A program made the translations under genes and the position numbers. A DNA stretch of 36,663 bases from Agathobacter sp. (GTDB lineage Bacteria; Bacillota; Clostridia; Lachnospirales; Lachnospiraceae): the NCBI GenBank assembly GCA_022769125.1, contig JALEKN010000028.1, positions 1 to 36,663 on the forward strand, in the 5' to 3' direction. Of this stretch, positions 25,525 through 34,042 are shown piece after piece; the stretch's first letter is position 1, and every line of letters starts with the position of its first letter. Below the pieces are notes generated by a model. The model saw only the letters and a program-made list of their open reading frames with translations, was not told the origin of the DNA and did no database searches.

Positions 25525-25551
25525 TTTACAATTTAGGCATAACTGTATAAT
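25525..25551 (+). promoter_or_regulatory. Possible second promoter P2 of carAB
   Basis: A perfect TATAAT at 25546-25551; TTTACA at 25525-25530 is a possible -35 but the spacer is only 15 bases. Confidence 0.45.
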
Positions 25552-25570
25552 AAAACACGATTCGAAGAAG

Positions 25571-25592
25571 AAGAGTTTCCCTCTTTTTTTTT
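25571..25592 (+). terminator. Leader hairpin with long T run before carA (possible attenuator)
   Basis: AAGAG / CTCTT with a 5-base loop, followed by seven further T, lies between the promoters and the carA start. The stem is short but can be extended by A-T and G-T pairs with the T run. It could cause regulated early termination; no PyrR-type binding sequence was recognised. Confidence 0.45.
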
Positions 25593-25632
25593 GCCAAAAG
25601 ACAGAAAAAACATGGAAAGGAAAGGGAGCAAA

Positions 25633-26703
25633 ATGAAAGCGTTTTTGATATTGGAAGACGGAAATGTATTTACCGGAACCAGTATTGGTTCCACAAGAGA
25701 GGTCATCAGTGAGATCGTCTTTAATACTTCAATGACCGGATATCTGGAGGTGTTGACGGACCCGTCCTATGCAGGACAGGCAGTTGTCATGACGTATCCG
25801 CTTATTGGTAATTATGGAATTACACCGGATATGGAATCACAGCGACCTTGGCCGGATGGCTATATTGTAAGAGAACTTTCACGTCTGCCCAGCAATTTCC
25901 GCTCAGAGGGCACTATTCAGGATTTTCTAAAAAAGCATGATATTCCGGGTATCGCAGGAATCGATACGCGGGCACTTACCAAGATTCTTCGTGAAAAGGG
26001 AACCATGAATGGTATGATCACGACGAATGAAAATTTCAATTTTGAAGAAATTCTCCCCCGTTTAAAAGCATATACGACCGGCAACGTAGTTGACAAGGTA
26101 ACCTGCGCCGAGAAGAGTGTGCTGAAAGGAAACGGAAAGAGAGTTGCACTTCTGGATCTTGGAGCAAAGAGAAACATTGCAAAATCCCTGAACCAGCGAG
26201 GGTGTGAGGTTACAATCTACCCGGCAAGAACAACCGCTGAGGAGATCCTTGCAGCTAACCCGGATGGTATTATGCTGTCGAACGGACCGGGAGACCCGAA
26301 GGACTGCGGCACGATCATTGATGAGATCCGCAAACTCTATGAGAGTGATGTGCCGATTTTTGCAATCTGCCTTGGACATCAGCTAATGGCACTTGCAACC
26401 GGCGCAGACACCCACAAGATGAAATACGGACACCGCGGAGGCAATCATCCGGTCAAGGATCTTGCAACCGGGCGTGTATACATTTCATCCCAGAACCACG
26501 GGTATGTTGTGGACACCGATACTCTGGACCCGAAGATCGCAAAACCGGCGTTCGTAAACGTAAACGATGGCACAAACGAGGGTCTTGCCTATGAAGGCAA
26601 GAATATTTTCACCGTGCAGTTCCATCCGGAAGCATGCCCGGGACCGCAGGATTCATCGTATCTTTTTGACCGGTTTATCCGCATGATGGGAGGAAATCAA
26701 TAA
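25633..26703 (+). CDS. carA: Carbamoyl phosphate synthase small subunit
   Basis: A 356-residue glutaminase subunit of carbamoyl phosphate synthase, which takes ammonia from glutamine for use by CarB in pyrimidine and arginine synthesis. N-terminal domain: LILEDGNVFTG, NTSMTGYLEVLTDPSYAGQ and GIAGIDTRALTKILREKG. C-terminal class I glutamine amidotransferase: SNGPGDPKDC near 217, the nucleophile Cys in FAICLGHQLMALA near 243, and the catalytic His/Glu in VQFHPEACPGPQDS near 331. ATG 25633 was chosen because AAAGGGAG lies 5 bases upstream; a TTG at 25591 in the same frame lies in the leader T run. The TAA stop overlaps the ATG of carB (TAATG). Confidence 0.96.
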   Translation: MKAFLILEDGNVFTGTSIGSTREVISEIVFNTSMTGYLEVLTDPSYAGQAVVMTYPLIGNYGITPDMESQRPWPDGYIVRELSRLPSNFRSEGTIQDFLKKHDIPGIAGIDTRALTKILREKGTMNGMITTNENFNFEEILPRLKAYTTGNVVDKVTCAEKSVLKGNGKRVALLDLGAKRNIAKSLNQRGCEVTIYPARTTAEEILAANPDGIMLSNGPGDPKDCGTIIDEIRKLYESDVPIFAICLGHQLMALATGADTHKMKYGHRGGNHPVKDLATGRVYISSQNHGYVVDTDTLDPKIAKPAFVNVNDGTNEGLAYEGKNIFTVQFHPEACPGPQDSSYLFDRFIRMMGGNQ

Positions 26704-29700
26704 TGCCAAGAAATTATGATATCAAAAAAGTATTAGTAATTGGTTCCGGCCCGATCGTCATCGGTCAGGCAGCGGAGTTTGACTATGCGGGAACACAGGC
26801 CTGCCGGTCTTTGAAAGAAGAAGGCATTGAAGTATGCCTTGTGAACTCAAACCCGGCAACTATCATGACCGATAAACAGATTGCAGATCAGGTATACATC
26901 GAGCCGCTTACCCTCGATGTTTTAAAAGAAATCATCCGCAAGGAAAAGCCGGACAGTATTCTTCCTACACTTGGTGGACAGGCAGGGCTTAACCTTGGAA
27001 TGGAGCTTGCAGAAAGCGGATTTCTGGAGGAACAGGGCGTCCGCCTTATTGGTACTACGGCAGAAACAATCTTCAAGGCAGAGGATCGTCAGGCATTCAA
27101 GGATACCATGGAAAAAATCGGAGAGCCGGTAGCAGCGTCCCAGGTTGTAAATAACGTGCAGGATGGTATCAAATTCACCAACACCATCGGATATCCGGTC
27201 GTACTGCGCCCAGCATTCACGCTTGGTGGAAGCGGTGGCGGAATCGCTCACAATGAGCAGGAACTGATTGACATCCTGACGAACGGTCTGCGTTTAAGCC
27301 GTGTCGGAGAGGTTCTGGTTGAGCGATGCATCGCAGGCTGGAAGGAAATCGAGTACGAAGTAATGCGCGATGCCAACGGCAACTGCATTACCGTATGTAA
27401 TATGGAAAACATCGATCCGGTTGGAGTACATACCGGAGATTCTATTGTAGTGGCACCATCGCAGACACTTGGAGACAAGGAGTACCAGATGCTCCGAAGC
27501 TCTGCACTCAACATCATCAATGAGCTGCAGATCACCGGAGGCTGCAATGTGCAGTATGCGCTCCATCCGGAGTCATTTGAATACTGCGTAATCGAGGTTA
27601 ATCCGCGTGTATCGCGTTCTTCCGCACTTGCATCCAAGGCAACCGGATACCCGATCGCGAAGGTAACAGCGAAGATTGCGCTGGGATACACATTGGATGA
27701 GATCAAAAATGCAATTACACAGAAGACCTACGCAAGTTTTGAGCCAATGTTAGACTACTGTGTTGTAAAGATCCCGAGACTTCCGTTTGACAAATTCCTT
27801 ACGGCAAAGAGAACCCTTACCACACAGATGAAGGCAACCGGAGAAGTTATGAGTATCAGTGACAACTTCGAAGGCGCACTCATGAAGGCAATCCGCTCAT
27901 TGGAGCAGCATGTTGACTGCCTGCAGTCCTATGACTTTTCTGATCTTACGCTGGATGAGCTTGATAAGCAGCTTGCAGTCGTGGATGACCGCAGGATCTG
28001 GGTTATCGCGGAAGCACTCAGAAGAGGAATCGCCTACGACCACATTCATGATATTACCAAGATCGATATCTGGTTTATTGATAAGATAGCAATTCTTGTT
28101 GAGATGGAGGCAAAGCTTGCGGCATGCAATCCGGCAAATGCAGGAAGAAATAATGCGGCAGCAAAGGTTGCCCTGCATGCAGGTGCAAAGAGAGGAACCT
28201 CTCTCTTTGACGCGGATCCGGCAAATGACAAGGTGACGGAGCTTACCGTAGATCTTCTTAAGGAAGCAAAGAGAATCGGCTATCCGGACAACGTGATCGC
28301 GCGTTTGACCGGACATAGCGAAGAACAGATCAAAGACATGCGTTATGCAAACGGCATTACCGCATCTTATAAGATGGTAGATACCTGCGCGGCAGAGTTT
28401 GCAGCAGAGACACCATACTATTATTCCGTATCTGGAAGTGAGACCGAAGCAGCAGAGACACATCCGGAGAAAAAGGTATTGGTACTGGGCTCCGGCCCGA
28501 TCCGTATCGGACAGGGAATCGAGTTCGACTTCTGCTCCGTACATTGTACCTGGGCATTCGCAAAGGAAGGCTGGGAGACCGTAATTGTCAACAACAACCC
28601 GGAGACGGTCTCCACAGACTTTGATATTGCAGATAAGCTGTATTTTGAGCCACTTACGGCAGAGGATGTTGAGAGCATCGTCAACCTCGAGAAGCCGGAT
28701 GGAGCTGTTGTACAGTTCGGTGGTCAGACCGCGATCAAGCTGACGGAAGCGCTTATGAAGATGGGCGTTAAGATCCTTGGAACAAAGGCAGAAGATGTAG
28801 ACGCAGCCGAGGATCGCGAGCTGTTTGACGAGATCCTTCAGAAGACAGAGATCCCGAGAGCAGCGGGCGGAACCGTATTTACCGCAGAGGAGGCAAAAGA
28901 AGTAGCGAACCGTATCGGCTATCCGGTACTTGTACGTCCTTCTTATGTACTTGGCGGGCAGGGCATGAAGATCGCGTTTAATGATGAAGAGATTGATGAA
29001 TTCATCGGAATCATCAACCGCATCGCACAGGATCACCCGATCCTTGTTGATAAATATCTGCAGGGTAAGGAGATTGAGGTCGATGCGGTATGTGACGGCG
29101 AAGATATTCTGATTCCGGGTATCATGGAACATATCGAGAGAACCGGTGTACACTCCGGAGACAGTATCTCCGTATACCCGGCACCGACGATCAGTGAGAA
29201 GGCAAAGGCAACGCTTGTAGAATACACGAAGAGACTTGCACGCGCACTCCATGTTGTAGGTCTGATTAACATCCAGTTCATCGATATGGATGATGAAATC
29301 TATGTCATTGAGGTAAATCCACGTTCATCAAGAACGGTTCCGTATATCAGCAAGGTAACAGGAATCCCGATTGTAGACCTTGCCGCAAAGGTCATTATGG
29401 GACATACCCTCCGCGGAATGGGATATGAGCCGGGGCTTGCGCCGACGGCAGATTACATTGCCATCAAGATGCCGGTATTCTCCTTTGAAAAACTTCGGGG
29501 CGCAGAAATTTCACTTGGACCTGAGATGAAGTCTACCGGTGAATGCTTAGGAATTGCAAAGACCTTCAACGAGGCTCTCTACAAGGCGTTTATCGGAGCA
29601 GGAATCTCACTTCCGAAGCACAAGCAGATGATCATGACCGTCAAAGATGCAGACAAGCCGGAAGCAGTTGGCGTGGCAAAGCGTTTTGAAGCACTCGGCT

Positions 29701-30020
29701 ACAAGATCTATGCAACGAGAAGCACTGCAAAATATTTGCAGGAGCACGGCGTGAACGCGCTTCGCGTCAATAAGATCTCACAGGAGTCCCCGAACGTCAT
29801 GGATCTTATCTTAGGACACAAGATCGATCTTGTCATCGACACCCCGACACAGGGCAACGGAGATAAGAGCAGAGACGGTTTCCTGATCCGGCGAAATGCA
29901 ATCGAGACAGGCGTGTACTGCATCACCGCAATGGACACAGCAAATGCACTTGCGCTTTCACTTGAGACAGCAAGTGGAAAGCTGACACCGGTTGATATCG
30001 CAACAGTAAAAAATATTTAA
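26703..30020 (+). CDS. carB: Carbamoyl phosphate synthase large subunit
   Basis: A 1105-residue large subunit that makes carbamoyl phosphate from bicarbonate, ammonia and two ATP. Two homologous ATP-grasp halves are visible: KKVLVIGSGPIVIGQAAEFDYAGTQA at residue 8 with FTLGGSGGGIA near 173 and EVNPRVSRSSALASKATGYPIA near 298; and KVLVLGSGPIRIGQGIEFDFC near 591 with SYVLGGQGMKIAF near 746 and EVNPRSSRTVPYISKVTGIPIVDLAAKVIMG near 867. The C-terminal MGS-like allosteric domain (near 970-1105) contains RFEALGYKIYATRSTAKYLQEHGV. Length is slightly above the usual 1060-1075. Translation is coupled to carA by a one-base overlap. Confidence 0.97.
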   Translation: MPRNYDIKKVLVIGSGPIVIGQAAEFDYAGTQACRSLKEEGIEVCLVNSNPATIMTDKQIADQVYIEPLTLDVLKEIIRKEKPDSILPTLGGQAGLNLGMELAESGFLEEQGVRLIGTTAETIFKAEDRQAFKDTMEKIGEPVAASQVVNNVQDGIKFTNTIGYPVVLRPAFTLGGSGGGIAHNEQELIDILTNGLRLSRVGEVLVERCIAGWKEIEYEVMRDANGNCITVCNMENIDPVGVHTGDSIVVAPSQTLGDKEYQMLRSSALNIINELQITGGCNVQYALHPESFEYCVIEVNPRVSRSSALASKATGYPIAKVTAKIALGYTLDEIKNAITQKTYASFEPMLDYCVVKIPRLPFDKFLTAKRTLTTQMKATGEVMSISDNFEGALMKAIRSLEQHVDCLQSYDFSDLTLDELDKQLAVVDDRRIWVIAEALRRGIAYDHIHDITKIDIWFIDKIAILVEMEAKLAACNPANAGRNNAAAKVALHAGAKRGTSLFDADPANDKVTELTVDLLKEAKRIGYPDNVIARLTGHSEEQIKDMRYANGITASYKMVDTCAAEFAAETPYYYSVSGSETEAAETHPEKKVLVLGSGPIRIGQGIEFDFCSVHCTWAFAKEGWETVIVNNNPETVSTDFDIADKLYFEPLTAEDVESIVNLEKPDGAVVQFGGQTAIKLTEALMKMGVKILGTKAEDVDAAEDRELFDEILQKTEIPRAAGGTVFTAEEAKEVANRIGYPVLVRPSYVLGGQGMKIAFNDEEIDEFIGIINRIAQDHPILVDKYLQGKEIEVDAVCDGEDILIPGIMEHIERTGVHSGDSISVYPAPTISEKAKATLVEYTKRLARALHVVGLINIQFIDMDDEIYVIEVNPRSSRTVPYISKVTGIPIVDLAAKVIMGHTLRGMGYEPGLAPTADYIAIKMPVFSFEKLRGAEISLGPEMKSTGECLGIAKTFNEALYKAFIGAGISLPKHKQMIMTVKDADKPEAVGVAKRFEALGYKIYATRSTAKYLQEHGVNALRVNKISQESPNVMDLILGHKIDLVIDTPTQGNGDKSRDGFLIRRNAIETGVYCITAMDTANALALSLETASGKLTPVDIATVKNI

Positions 30021-30024
30021 ACAA

Positions 30025-30060
30025 AAAGAGTCTTGCAGGATTTCTGCAAGGCTCTTTCTT
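30025..30060. terminator. Bidirectional terminator between carB and the XRE gene
   Basis: A 14-bp stem (30025-30038 with 30044-30057, one G-T pair) with a 5-base loop. T residues follow on the plus strand (TTTCTT) and A residues precede it (ACAAAAA), so it can serve both the plus-strand carB and the converging minus-strand regulator gene. Confidence 0.92.
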
Positions 30061-30075
30061 AAAATAATAGATCCG

Positions 30076-30417
30076 TTATTTCTTGAAATCTTTTCTCAAT
30101 TTCCCATACATCTGCAAATACTGCATCAGTAATTGCCGCTCCTTCCTATCATCAGATTCCATAATTTCAATCACAAAAGCTGGCAATGCATGTGCCGCAT
30201 GATTTGCATCCAGACCACGGACCAGATAGTCCATACTGCAATGAAAATAATCGGAAAGAAAGATGAGCTTCTCAAGAGACAGAGAAGATATGCCTCTTTC
30301 CACCTCACTGCAATGTTTTACCGAGATATCAAGAATTTCCGCAAGCTTTTCCTGCGTAATTGCATTTTCCTTTCGAAGTGCTGCAATCCGGGCACCCATT
30401 TCATAATAGTCAACCAT
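30076..30417 (-). CDS. XRE-family transcriptional regulator
   Basis: A 113-residue DNA-binding protein, the only minus-strand gene in the window. Residues 8-62 form a Cro/C1-type helix-turn-helix (ARIAALRKENAITQEKLAEILDISVKHCSEVERG, then SLEKLIFLSDYFHCSMDYLV); the last 45 residues are helical with many Asp/Glu/Lys and may serve dimerisation. GAAGGGGG lies about 7 bases upstream of its ATG. It is divergent from the exopolysaccharide operon across 135 bases, and a palindrome touching that operon's -35 is a plausible operator; regulation of the operon is inference. Converges on carB with a shared terminator. Confidence 0.9.
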   Translation of the reverse strand: MVDYYEMGARIAALRKENAITQEKLAEILDISVKHCSEVERGISSLSLEKLIFLSDYFHCSMDYLVRGLDANHAAHALPAFVIEIMESDDRKERQLLMQYLQMYGKLRKDFKK

Positions 30418-30493
30418 GGAAAACCCCCTTCTATAATAAGCCTTATGTCAAATTGTTAGTTTTATTCTATGTGGCACAGAAAAAACAAAAATA

Positions 30494-30504
30494 ACCCAAT
30501 GGGT
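30494..30504. promoter_or_regulatory. Palindrome next to the EPS operon -35
   Basis: ACCCAATGGGT has perfect ACCC(A)/(T)GGGT arms around one central A. It ends one base before the TTGAAA -35 and lies between the XRE gene and the operon, a position suited to an operator. Confidence 0.4.
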
Positions 30505-30505
30505 A

Positions 30506-30534
30506 TTGAAAACAAAACCCGAAAGGTGTATAGT
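30506..30534 (+). promoter_or_regulatory. Sigma-A promoter of the EPS operon
   Basis: TTGAAA at 30506-30511, 17-base spacer, TATAGT at 30529-30534. The predicted leader before the ATG at 30553 is very short (about 12 bases) but still contains GAGGTG. Confidence 0.75.
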
Positions 30535-30552
30535 GACAAGCGAGGTGCGACT

Positions 30553-31257
30553 ATGCTTATCGACATACATTCCCATTTTTTGCCAAAAATCGACGATGGA
30601 AGCCACAGCGTTGAGGAGAGTATGGCAATGTTAAAAACCGCATATGAACAGGGCGTTACACACATGGTAGCCACCCCGCATTTCTATGCAGACGAATGCT
30701 CTGTGGACCGGTTTCTTGTACGGCGGGAGCGGAGCCTTATGCGTCTGCGTGAGGAGACAGAACGCGATACGCAACTTCCACAGATTCTCTGCGGTGCAGA
30801 GGTGTATTACTTTGACGGCATGGGCAAAGCCGAGCTGCTGCCAAAGCTGTGCATTGGTGATACACGTGTGCTGCTTCTGGAGATGCCGTTCACACAATGG
30901 ACGAAGCACATGGCAGAAGAGGTGGAGCGCATTATCGAGAAACAGGAGCTTCAGGTGATTCTGGCGCACATCGAGCGATACTACGATCTGCAGAAGGACC
31001 GCGGCATCTGGGATTACGTCATGGAACTTCCGGTGCATGCGCAGATGAACGGCGGGATATTCCTGGATTGGAGGCGCGGGCATACGGCGAATCGCCTGCT
31101 GCGTGACAATGCTCCGATCCTGCTTGGAAGCGACTGCCACAATATGACATCGAGATGCCCGAATCTGGGAGATGCCAGAAGATACATTGCGAAGAAACAC
31201 GGAGATGCGGTGCTGGCGCAGACAGACGAACTCGGAAAGGAATTGCTGGGGTTATGA
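30553..31257 (+). CDS. CpsB/CapC-family PHP tyrosine-protein phosphatase
   Basis: A 234-residue manganese-dependent phosphatase of the PHP fold, like CpsB of Streptococcus and YwqE of Bacillus, which removes phosphate from the tyrosine tail of the CpsD kinase. Motifs: DIHSHFLPKIDDGSHSVEES at residue 3, VATPHFY near 39, LCGAEVYYF near 80, LLEMPF, VILAHIERYYDLQ near 135, MNGGIFLDWRRGHTANRLLRDNAPILLGSDCHNMTSRCPNL near 160-200. ATG 30553 is chosen for the GAGGTG 5 bases upstream and the standard MIDIHSHFLP start; the longer open frame would cross the promoter. First gene of the EPS operon; its TGA overlaps the ATG of the LCP gene. Confidence 0.9.
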   Translation: MLIDIHSHFLPKIDDGSHSVEESMAMLKTAYEQGVTHMVATPHFYADECSVDRFLVRRERSLMRLREETERDTQLPQILCGAEVYYFDGMGKAELLPKLCIGDTRVLLLEMPFTQWTKHMAEEVERIIEKQELQVILAHIERYYDLQKDRGIWDYVMELPVHAQMNGGIFLDWRRGHTANRLLRDNAPILLGSDCHNMTSRCPNLGDARRYIAKKHGDAVLAQTDELGKELLGL

Positions 31258-32297
31258 AGAATAAGAAAAAGATTCTTGCCGCCGCAGTAATTATCCTGAT
31301 CGCAATTGCGGCGCTGATAGCGCTCGCAGCCGCAGCAGAGGAGCATCGCGCGAAGAAACTGGCAGAGACCTTTGAGGATGCGACAGAGACACAGACCACC
31401 GGGAAGGAGAGTATCCTGCCGGGAAAGAAGGTCAGGCTCTATGGCAGGAAATATACCTATGACCATCAGATAGAGACATATCTGTTTCTCGGAACCGACG
31501 GAAGCGGTGATGAGAACGAAGAAGAGGGCGCATACGTCGGAAGCATGGCAGATGTCCTTAATCTGCTTGTGCTTGATAAGACAGACAAGACCTATGCCAT
31601 CATCCAATTAAACCGTGACACTATCACAGAAATCGACCTCATGACGGAGGACGGCGAGTGCTACGCGAGCGCAGAGCTGCAGCTCTGCACAGCACATTGG
31701 TACGGCGGCAGCAAGGAACAGAGCTGTGAGAATACAGTTGCAGCAGTATCCCGTTTTCTCGGGAAGATAGGGATTGACGGATACATGGCAATCCCGATGA
31801 CACAGATCGGCGCGCTGAACCATATGGTCGGCGGCGTGGAAGTCACTATCGAGGATGACTTCTCGGAATCAGACCCGAGCCTTGTGATGGGTGAGACGAT
31901 ACTGCTGAACGATGAGCAGGCAGTCAGCTATCTGCGAGGCCGCAAGAGTGTCGGAGACGGGGAGAACACTTCCCGCATGAGACGCCAGAGCCAGTACATG
32001 TCTGCACTTTCAGCACGTGCGCGGGAGACACTCGGAAATGATGCAGATGCACTTCTTGCCGCAGAGCAGGAACTGCTTGCCATATCAACCACAGACCTGA
32101 ATGAAAAGAAGCTGTCCGGAATTGCGGATAAGCTCTATCAATATGAGAACCTTGGCATTTTTACGCCGGATGGAAAAACCGGACTCGGTGAGCGCTTGGG
32201 GGACGGCATTGAGCATACAGAATTCTACGCGGACGAACAATCCGTTACCGATATGATGACGCAGCTCTTCCACCTGGAAGCAGCAGAGGAAGAGTAG
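31254..32297 (+). CDS. LytR-CpsA-Psr (LCP) family protein
   Basis: A 347-residue protein with a short basic N-terminus, one transmembrane helix (near residues 7-27) and an extracellular LCP domain (near 80-235) with TYLFLGTDGS, MADVLNLLVLDKTDKTYAIIQLNRDT, the GIDGYMAIPMTQIGALNHMVGGVEVTI segment and the Arg-containing YLRGRKSVGDGENTSRMRRQSQYM that binds polyprenyl phosphates. LCP enzymes transfer lipid-linked polymers such as capsule or teichoic acid to peptidoglycan. ATG 31254 overlaps the TGA of the phosphatase gene (ATGA), so the two are coupled; the open frame extends upstream only inside that gene. The context suggests it attaches the exopolysaccharide made by this operon. Confidence 0.9.
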   Translation: MKNKKKILAAAVIILIAIAALIALAAAAEEHRAKKLAETFEDATETQTTGKESILPGKKVRLYGRKYTYDHQIETYLFLGTDGSGDENEEEGAYVGSMADVLNLLVLDKTDKTYAIIQLNRDTITEIDLMTEDGECYASAELQLCTAHWYGGSKEQSCENTVAAVSRFLGKIGIDGYMAIPMTQIGALNHMVGGVEVTIEDDFSESDPSLVMGETILLNDEQAVSYLRGRKSVGDGENTSRMRRQSQYMSALSARARETLGNDADALLAAEQELLAISTTDLNEKKLSGIADKLYQYENLGIFTPDGKTGLGERLGDGIEHTEFYADEQSVTDMMTQLFHLEAAEEE

Positions 32298-32328
32298 CGG
32301 ATCAATACACCTAGGAGGAAAGACAGAC

Positions 32329-33123
32329 ATGGCAAACCCAACCATGGAAAAAGCGAAACTCGATACAAACCAGACACAGGCCCAGACAGAAATCGACCTG
32401 ATGGAGCTGATCGGGCTGTACATATCCCGTATCCGCCTGATACTGGCAGCTCTGGTACTCGGAGGATTGGCGATGGGACTAGTTACATTTTTCCTGATCA
32501 CGCCAAAATACACCGCATCTACGAAAATCTATATGGTATCCGCATCCAGCGGCTCCGCCATCGACCTGACAGACCTTAATATCGGAACATCATTGTCCTC
32601 TGACTATGCGGTTCTGATGGACATCCGCCCAATCTACGAGGATGTCATTGCTGACCTTGATCTTCCATATACATGGCAGCAGCTGCAGGGAATGGTGTCC
32701 ATATCTTCTATATCCAATACACGTGTTATCCGGCTCGATGTAGTCAGCGCGAATCCGCAGGAAGCCTGCGATATTGCAAATGATATGGCACAGAAAGCGT
32801 TGTCCTATCTGCCGGAGCTGATGGAGACATCCACCCCGCATATCGCGGAGACAGCAATCGTCCCGAAGCGGCCAAGCTCCCCGAGCATGGTCAAGAACGT
32901 AGTGCTGGGAGCACTTGTCGCGGCACTTCTTGCAATCGGCTATCTGACATTTATTTATATATCAGATGATTCTATCACATCTTCCGAGGAGATGGAAAAG
33001 ACATTCGGTATCGTACCGCTTACGGTGATCCCGGAGGGCGATATCAAGTCGATTTCCGATGCCCGTGAGGAAGAAATCAGGAACGAAAAAAAGAAAAAAC
33101 ATAAACATAGAAAGAACCGCTAG
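32329..33123 (+). CDS. Wzz/CpsC-type polysaccharide co-polymerase
   Basis: A 264-residue membrane protein with two transmembrane helices (near residues 37-62 and 187-213) flanking an extracellular region, the plan of Wzz/CpsC/YveK chain-length regulators. Family signatures are EIDLMELIGLYISRIRLI before the first helix, TPKYTASTKIYMVS after it, and the Pro-rich AIVPKRPSSPSMVKNVVLGALVA leading into the second. The tail after helix 2 is cytoplasmic and very basic (KKKKHKHRKNR) and would contact the CpsD kinase. TAGGAGG lies about 10 bases upstream of the start. It acts with CpsD as a two-part bacterial tyrosine kinase system. Confidence 0.9.
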   Translation: MANPTMEKAKLDTNQTQAQTEIDLMELIGLYISRIRLILAALVLGGLAMGLVTFFLITPKYTASTKIYMVSASSGSAIDLTDLNIGTSLSSDYAVLMDIRPIYEDVIADLDLPYTWQQLQGMVSISSISNTRVIRLDVVSANPQEACDIANDMAQKALSYLPELMETSTPHIAETAIVPKRPSSPSMVKNVVLGALVAALLAIGYLTFIYISDDSITSSEEMEKTFGIVPLTVIPEGDIKSISDAREEEIRNEKKKKHKHRKNR

Positions 33124-33138
33124 GGAGGAAGACAGAAC

Positions 33139-33978
33139 ATGAATAATCAAAACGATCTTGCGGATATTGAGATGATAGACCTTGGCCTGGACAAGGAAAT
33201 CAACCGGATCGTCAAGGAAGGAACCAAACAGGTAACCATCAATAACATGCCGGAACTTCCGTATGCGGTGGAGGAGGCAATCAACCGTCTGCGAATCAAC
33301 ATCAACTTCCTCGGAAGCAAGGTAAAAAAGATCATGGTTGTAAGCTCGCTCCCGGATGAGGGCAAGAGCTTTGTGACCATGCAGCTCTGGGCGCAGATGG
33401 CGAAGGCGGGAACAAAGAGTATCCTTGTGGATGCAGACCTGCGCAAATCCGTCATGGTCGACAAATATGATATCGAGGCCAATGACGGTTCGAAGATACT
33501 CGGAATTTCCGGCTATCTTGCGGGAAATTATGAATTGGGCGAAGTCATACTGCACTCCCAATACGAGGCGGGAGACTTGATTCCAAACACAGATAATATC
33601 GTAAACCCATCCATTCTGATCGAGGGTGGGCAGTTTGAACATATGTTAAACACCATCGCGGAGGATTACCGCTATGTATTCGTAGACTGTCCACCGCTTG
33701 GCATTGTATCCGACGGAGAACAGATCGGGCAGATGTGCGATGGGGCAATCCTTGTCGTAAGAGGCGGAACAACCTCCAAGCAGGTTATACGCTCTACTAT
33801 GCAGCAGCTGGAGCGCTGCGGATGCCCGCTGCTCGGTGTCGTCTTAAACCGTGTACAGGGCGGAAAGGGAAGCTATTACAGTAAGGGCTATGGAAAAGGC
33901 TATGGCTATTACGGTAAGCATTATGGTTATGGCTATTATGGCAAGAACTATACCGATCAGTATTACGGCGAGAAGTAA
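33139..33978 (+). CDS. CpsD-type bacterial tyrosine kinase
   Basis: A 279-residue cytoplasmic BY-kinase that autophosphorylates on tyrosine when activated by the Wzz-like partner. Walker A' SSLPDEGKSFVTMQLW (near residue 69), Walker A-like VDADLRKSVM near 97 and Walker B YVFVDCPPLGIVSDGEQI near 177 are complete. The C-terminus holds 13 tyrosines in about 35 residues, built from GYG/YYG/HYGYG units, the substrate cluster for autophosphorylation and for removal by the CpsB phosphatase two genes upstream. The start has GGGAGGA 11 bases upstream and lies 15 bases after the Wzz-like gene. Confidence 0.92.
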   Translation: MNNQNDLADIEMIDLGLDKEINRIVKEGTKQVTINNMPELPYAVEEAINRLRININFLGSKVKKIMVVSSLPDEGKSFVTMQLWAQMAKAGTKSILVDADLRKSVMVDKYDIEANDGSKILGISGYLAGNYELGEVILHSQYEAGDLIPNTDNIVNPSILIEGGQFEHMLNTIAEDYRYVFVDCPPLGIVSDGEQIGQMCDGAILVVRGGTTSKQVIRSTMQQLERCGCPLLGVVLNRVQGGKGSYYSKGYGKGYGYYGKHYGYGYYGKNYTDQYYGEK

Positions 33979-33986
33979 CGGTTATT

Positions 33987-34008
33987 AGGGACACCATAGG
34001 TGTTCTTT
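33987..34008 (+). terminator. Partial terminator between cpsD-like and LRR genes
   Basis: AGGGACACC / GGTGTTCTT form a 9-pair stem (two G-T pairs) with a 3-base loop, then TT and AATAATAAAT. The T run is short, so termination is probably partial. Confidence 0.55.
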
Positions 34009-34042
34009 AATAATAAATCTTCGAAGAAAGGAGGACAAGAAG

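Noticed and set aside
25433..25632. PyrR-binding attenuator of the Bacillus pyr type
   Set aside because: No match to the PyrR RNA-binding loop was found, and the leader is too short for anti-antiterminator, antiterminator and terminator.
27897..29252. 451-residue Cys/Leu-rich open frame on the minus strand inside carB
   Set aside because: It is antisense to a complete conserved carB, with odd composition (many Cys, Leu, Arg) typical of a shadow frame and no ribosome binding site or homology.
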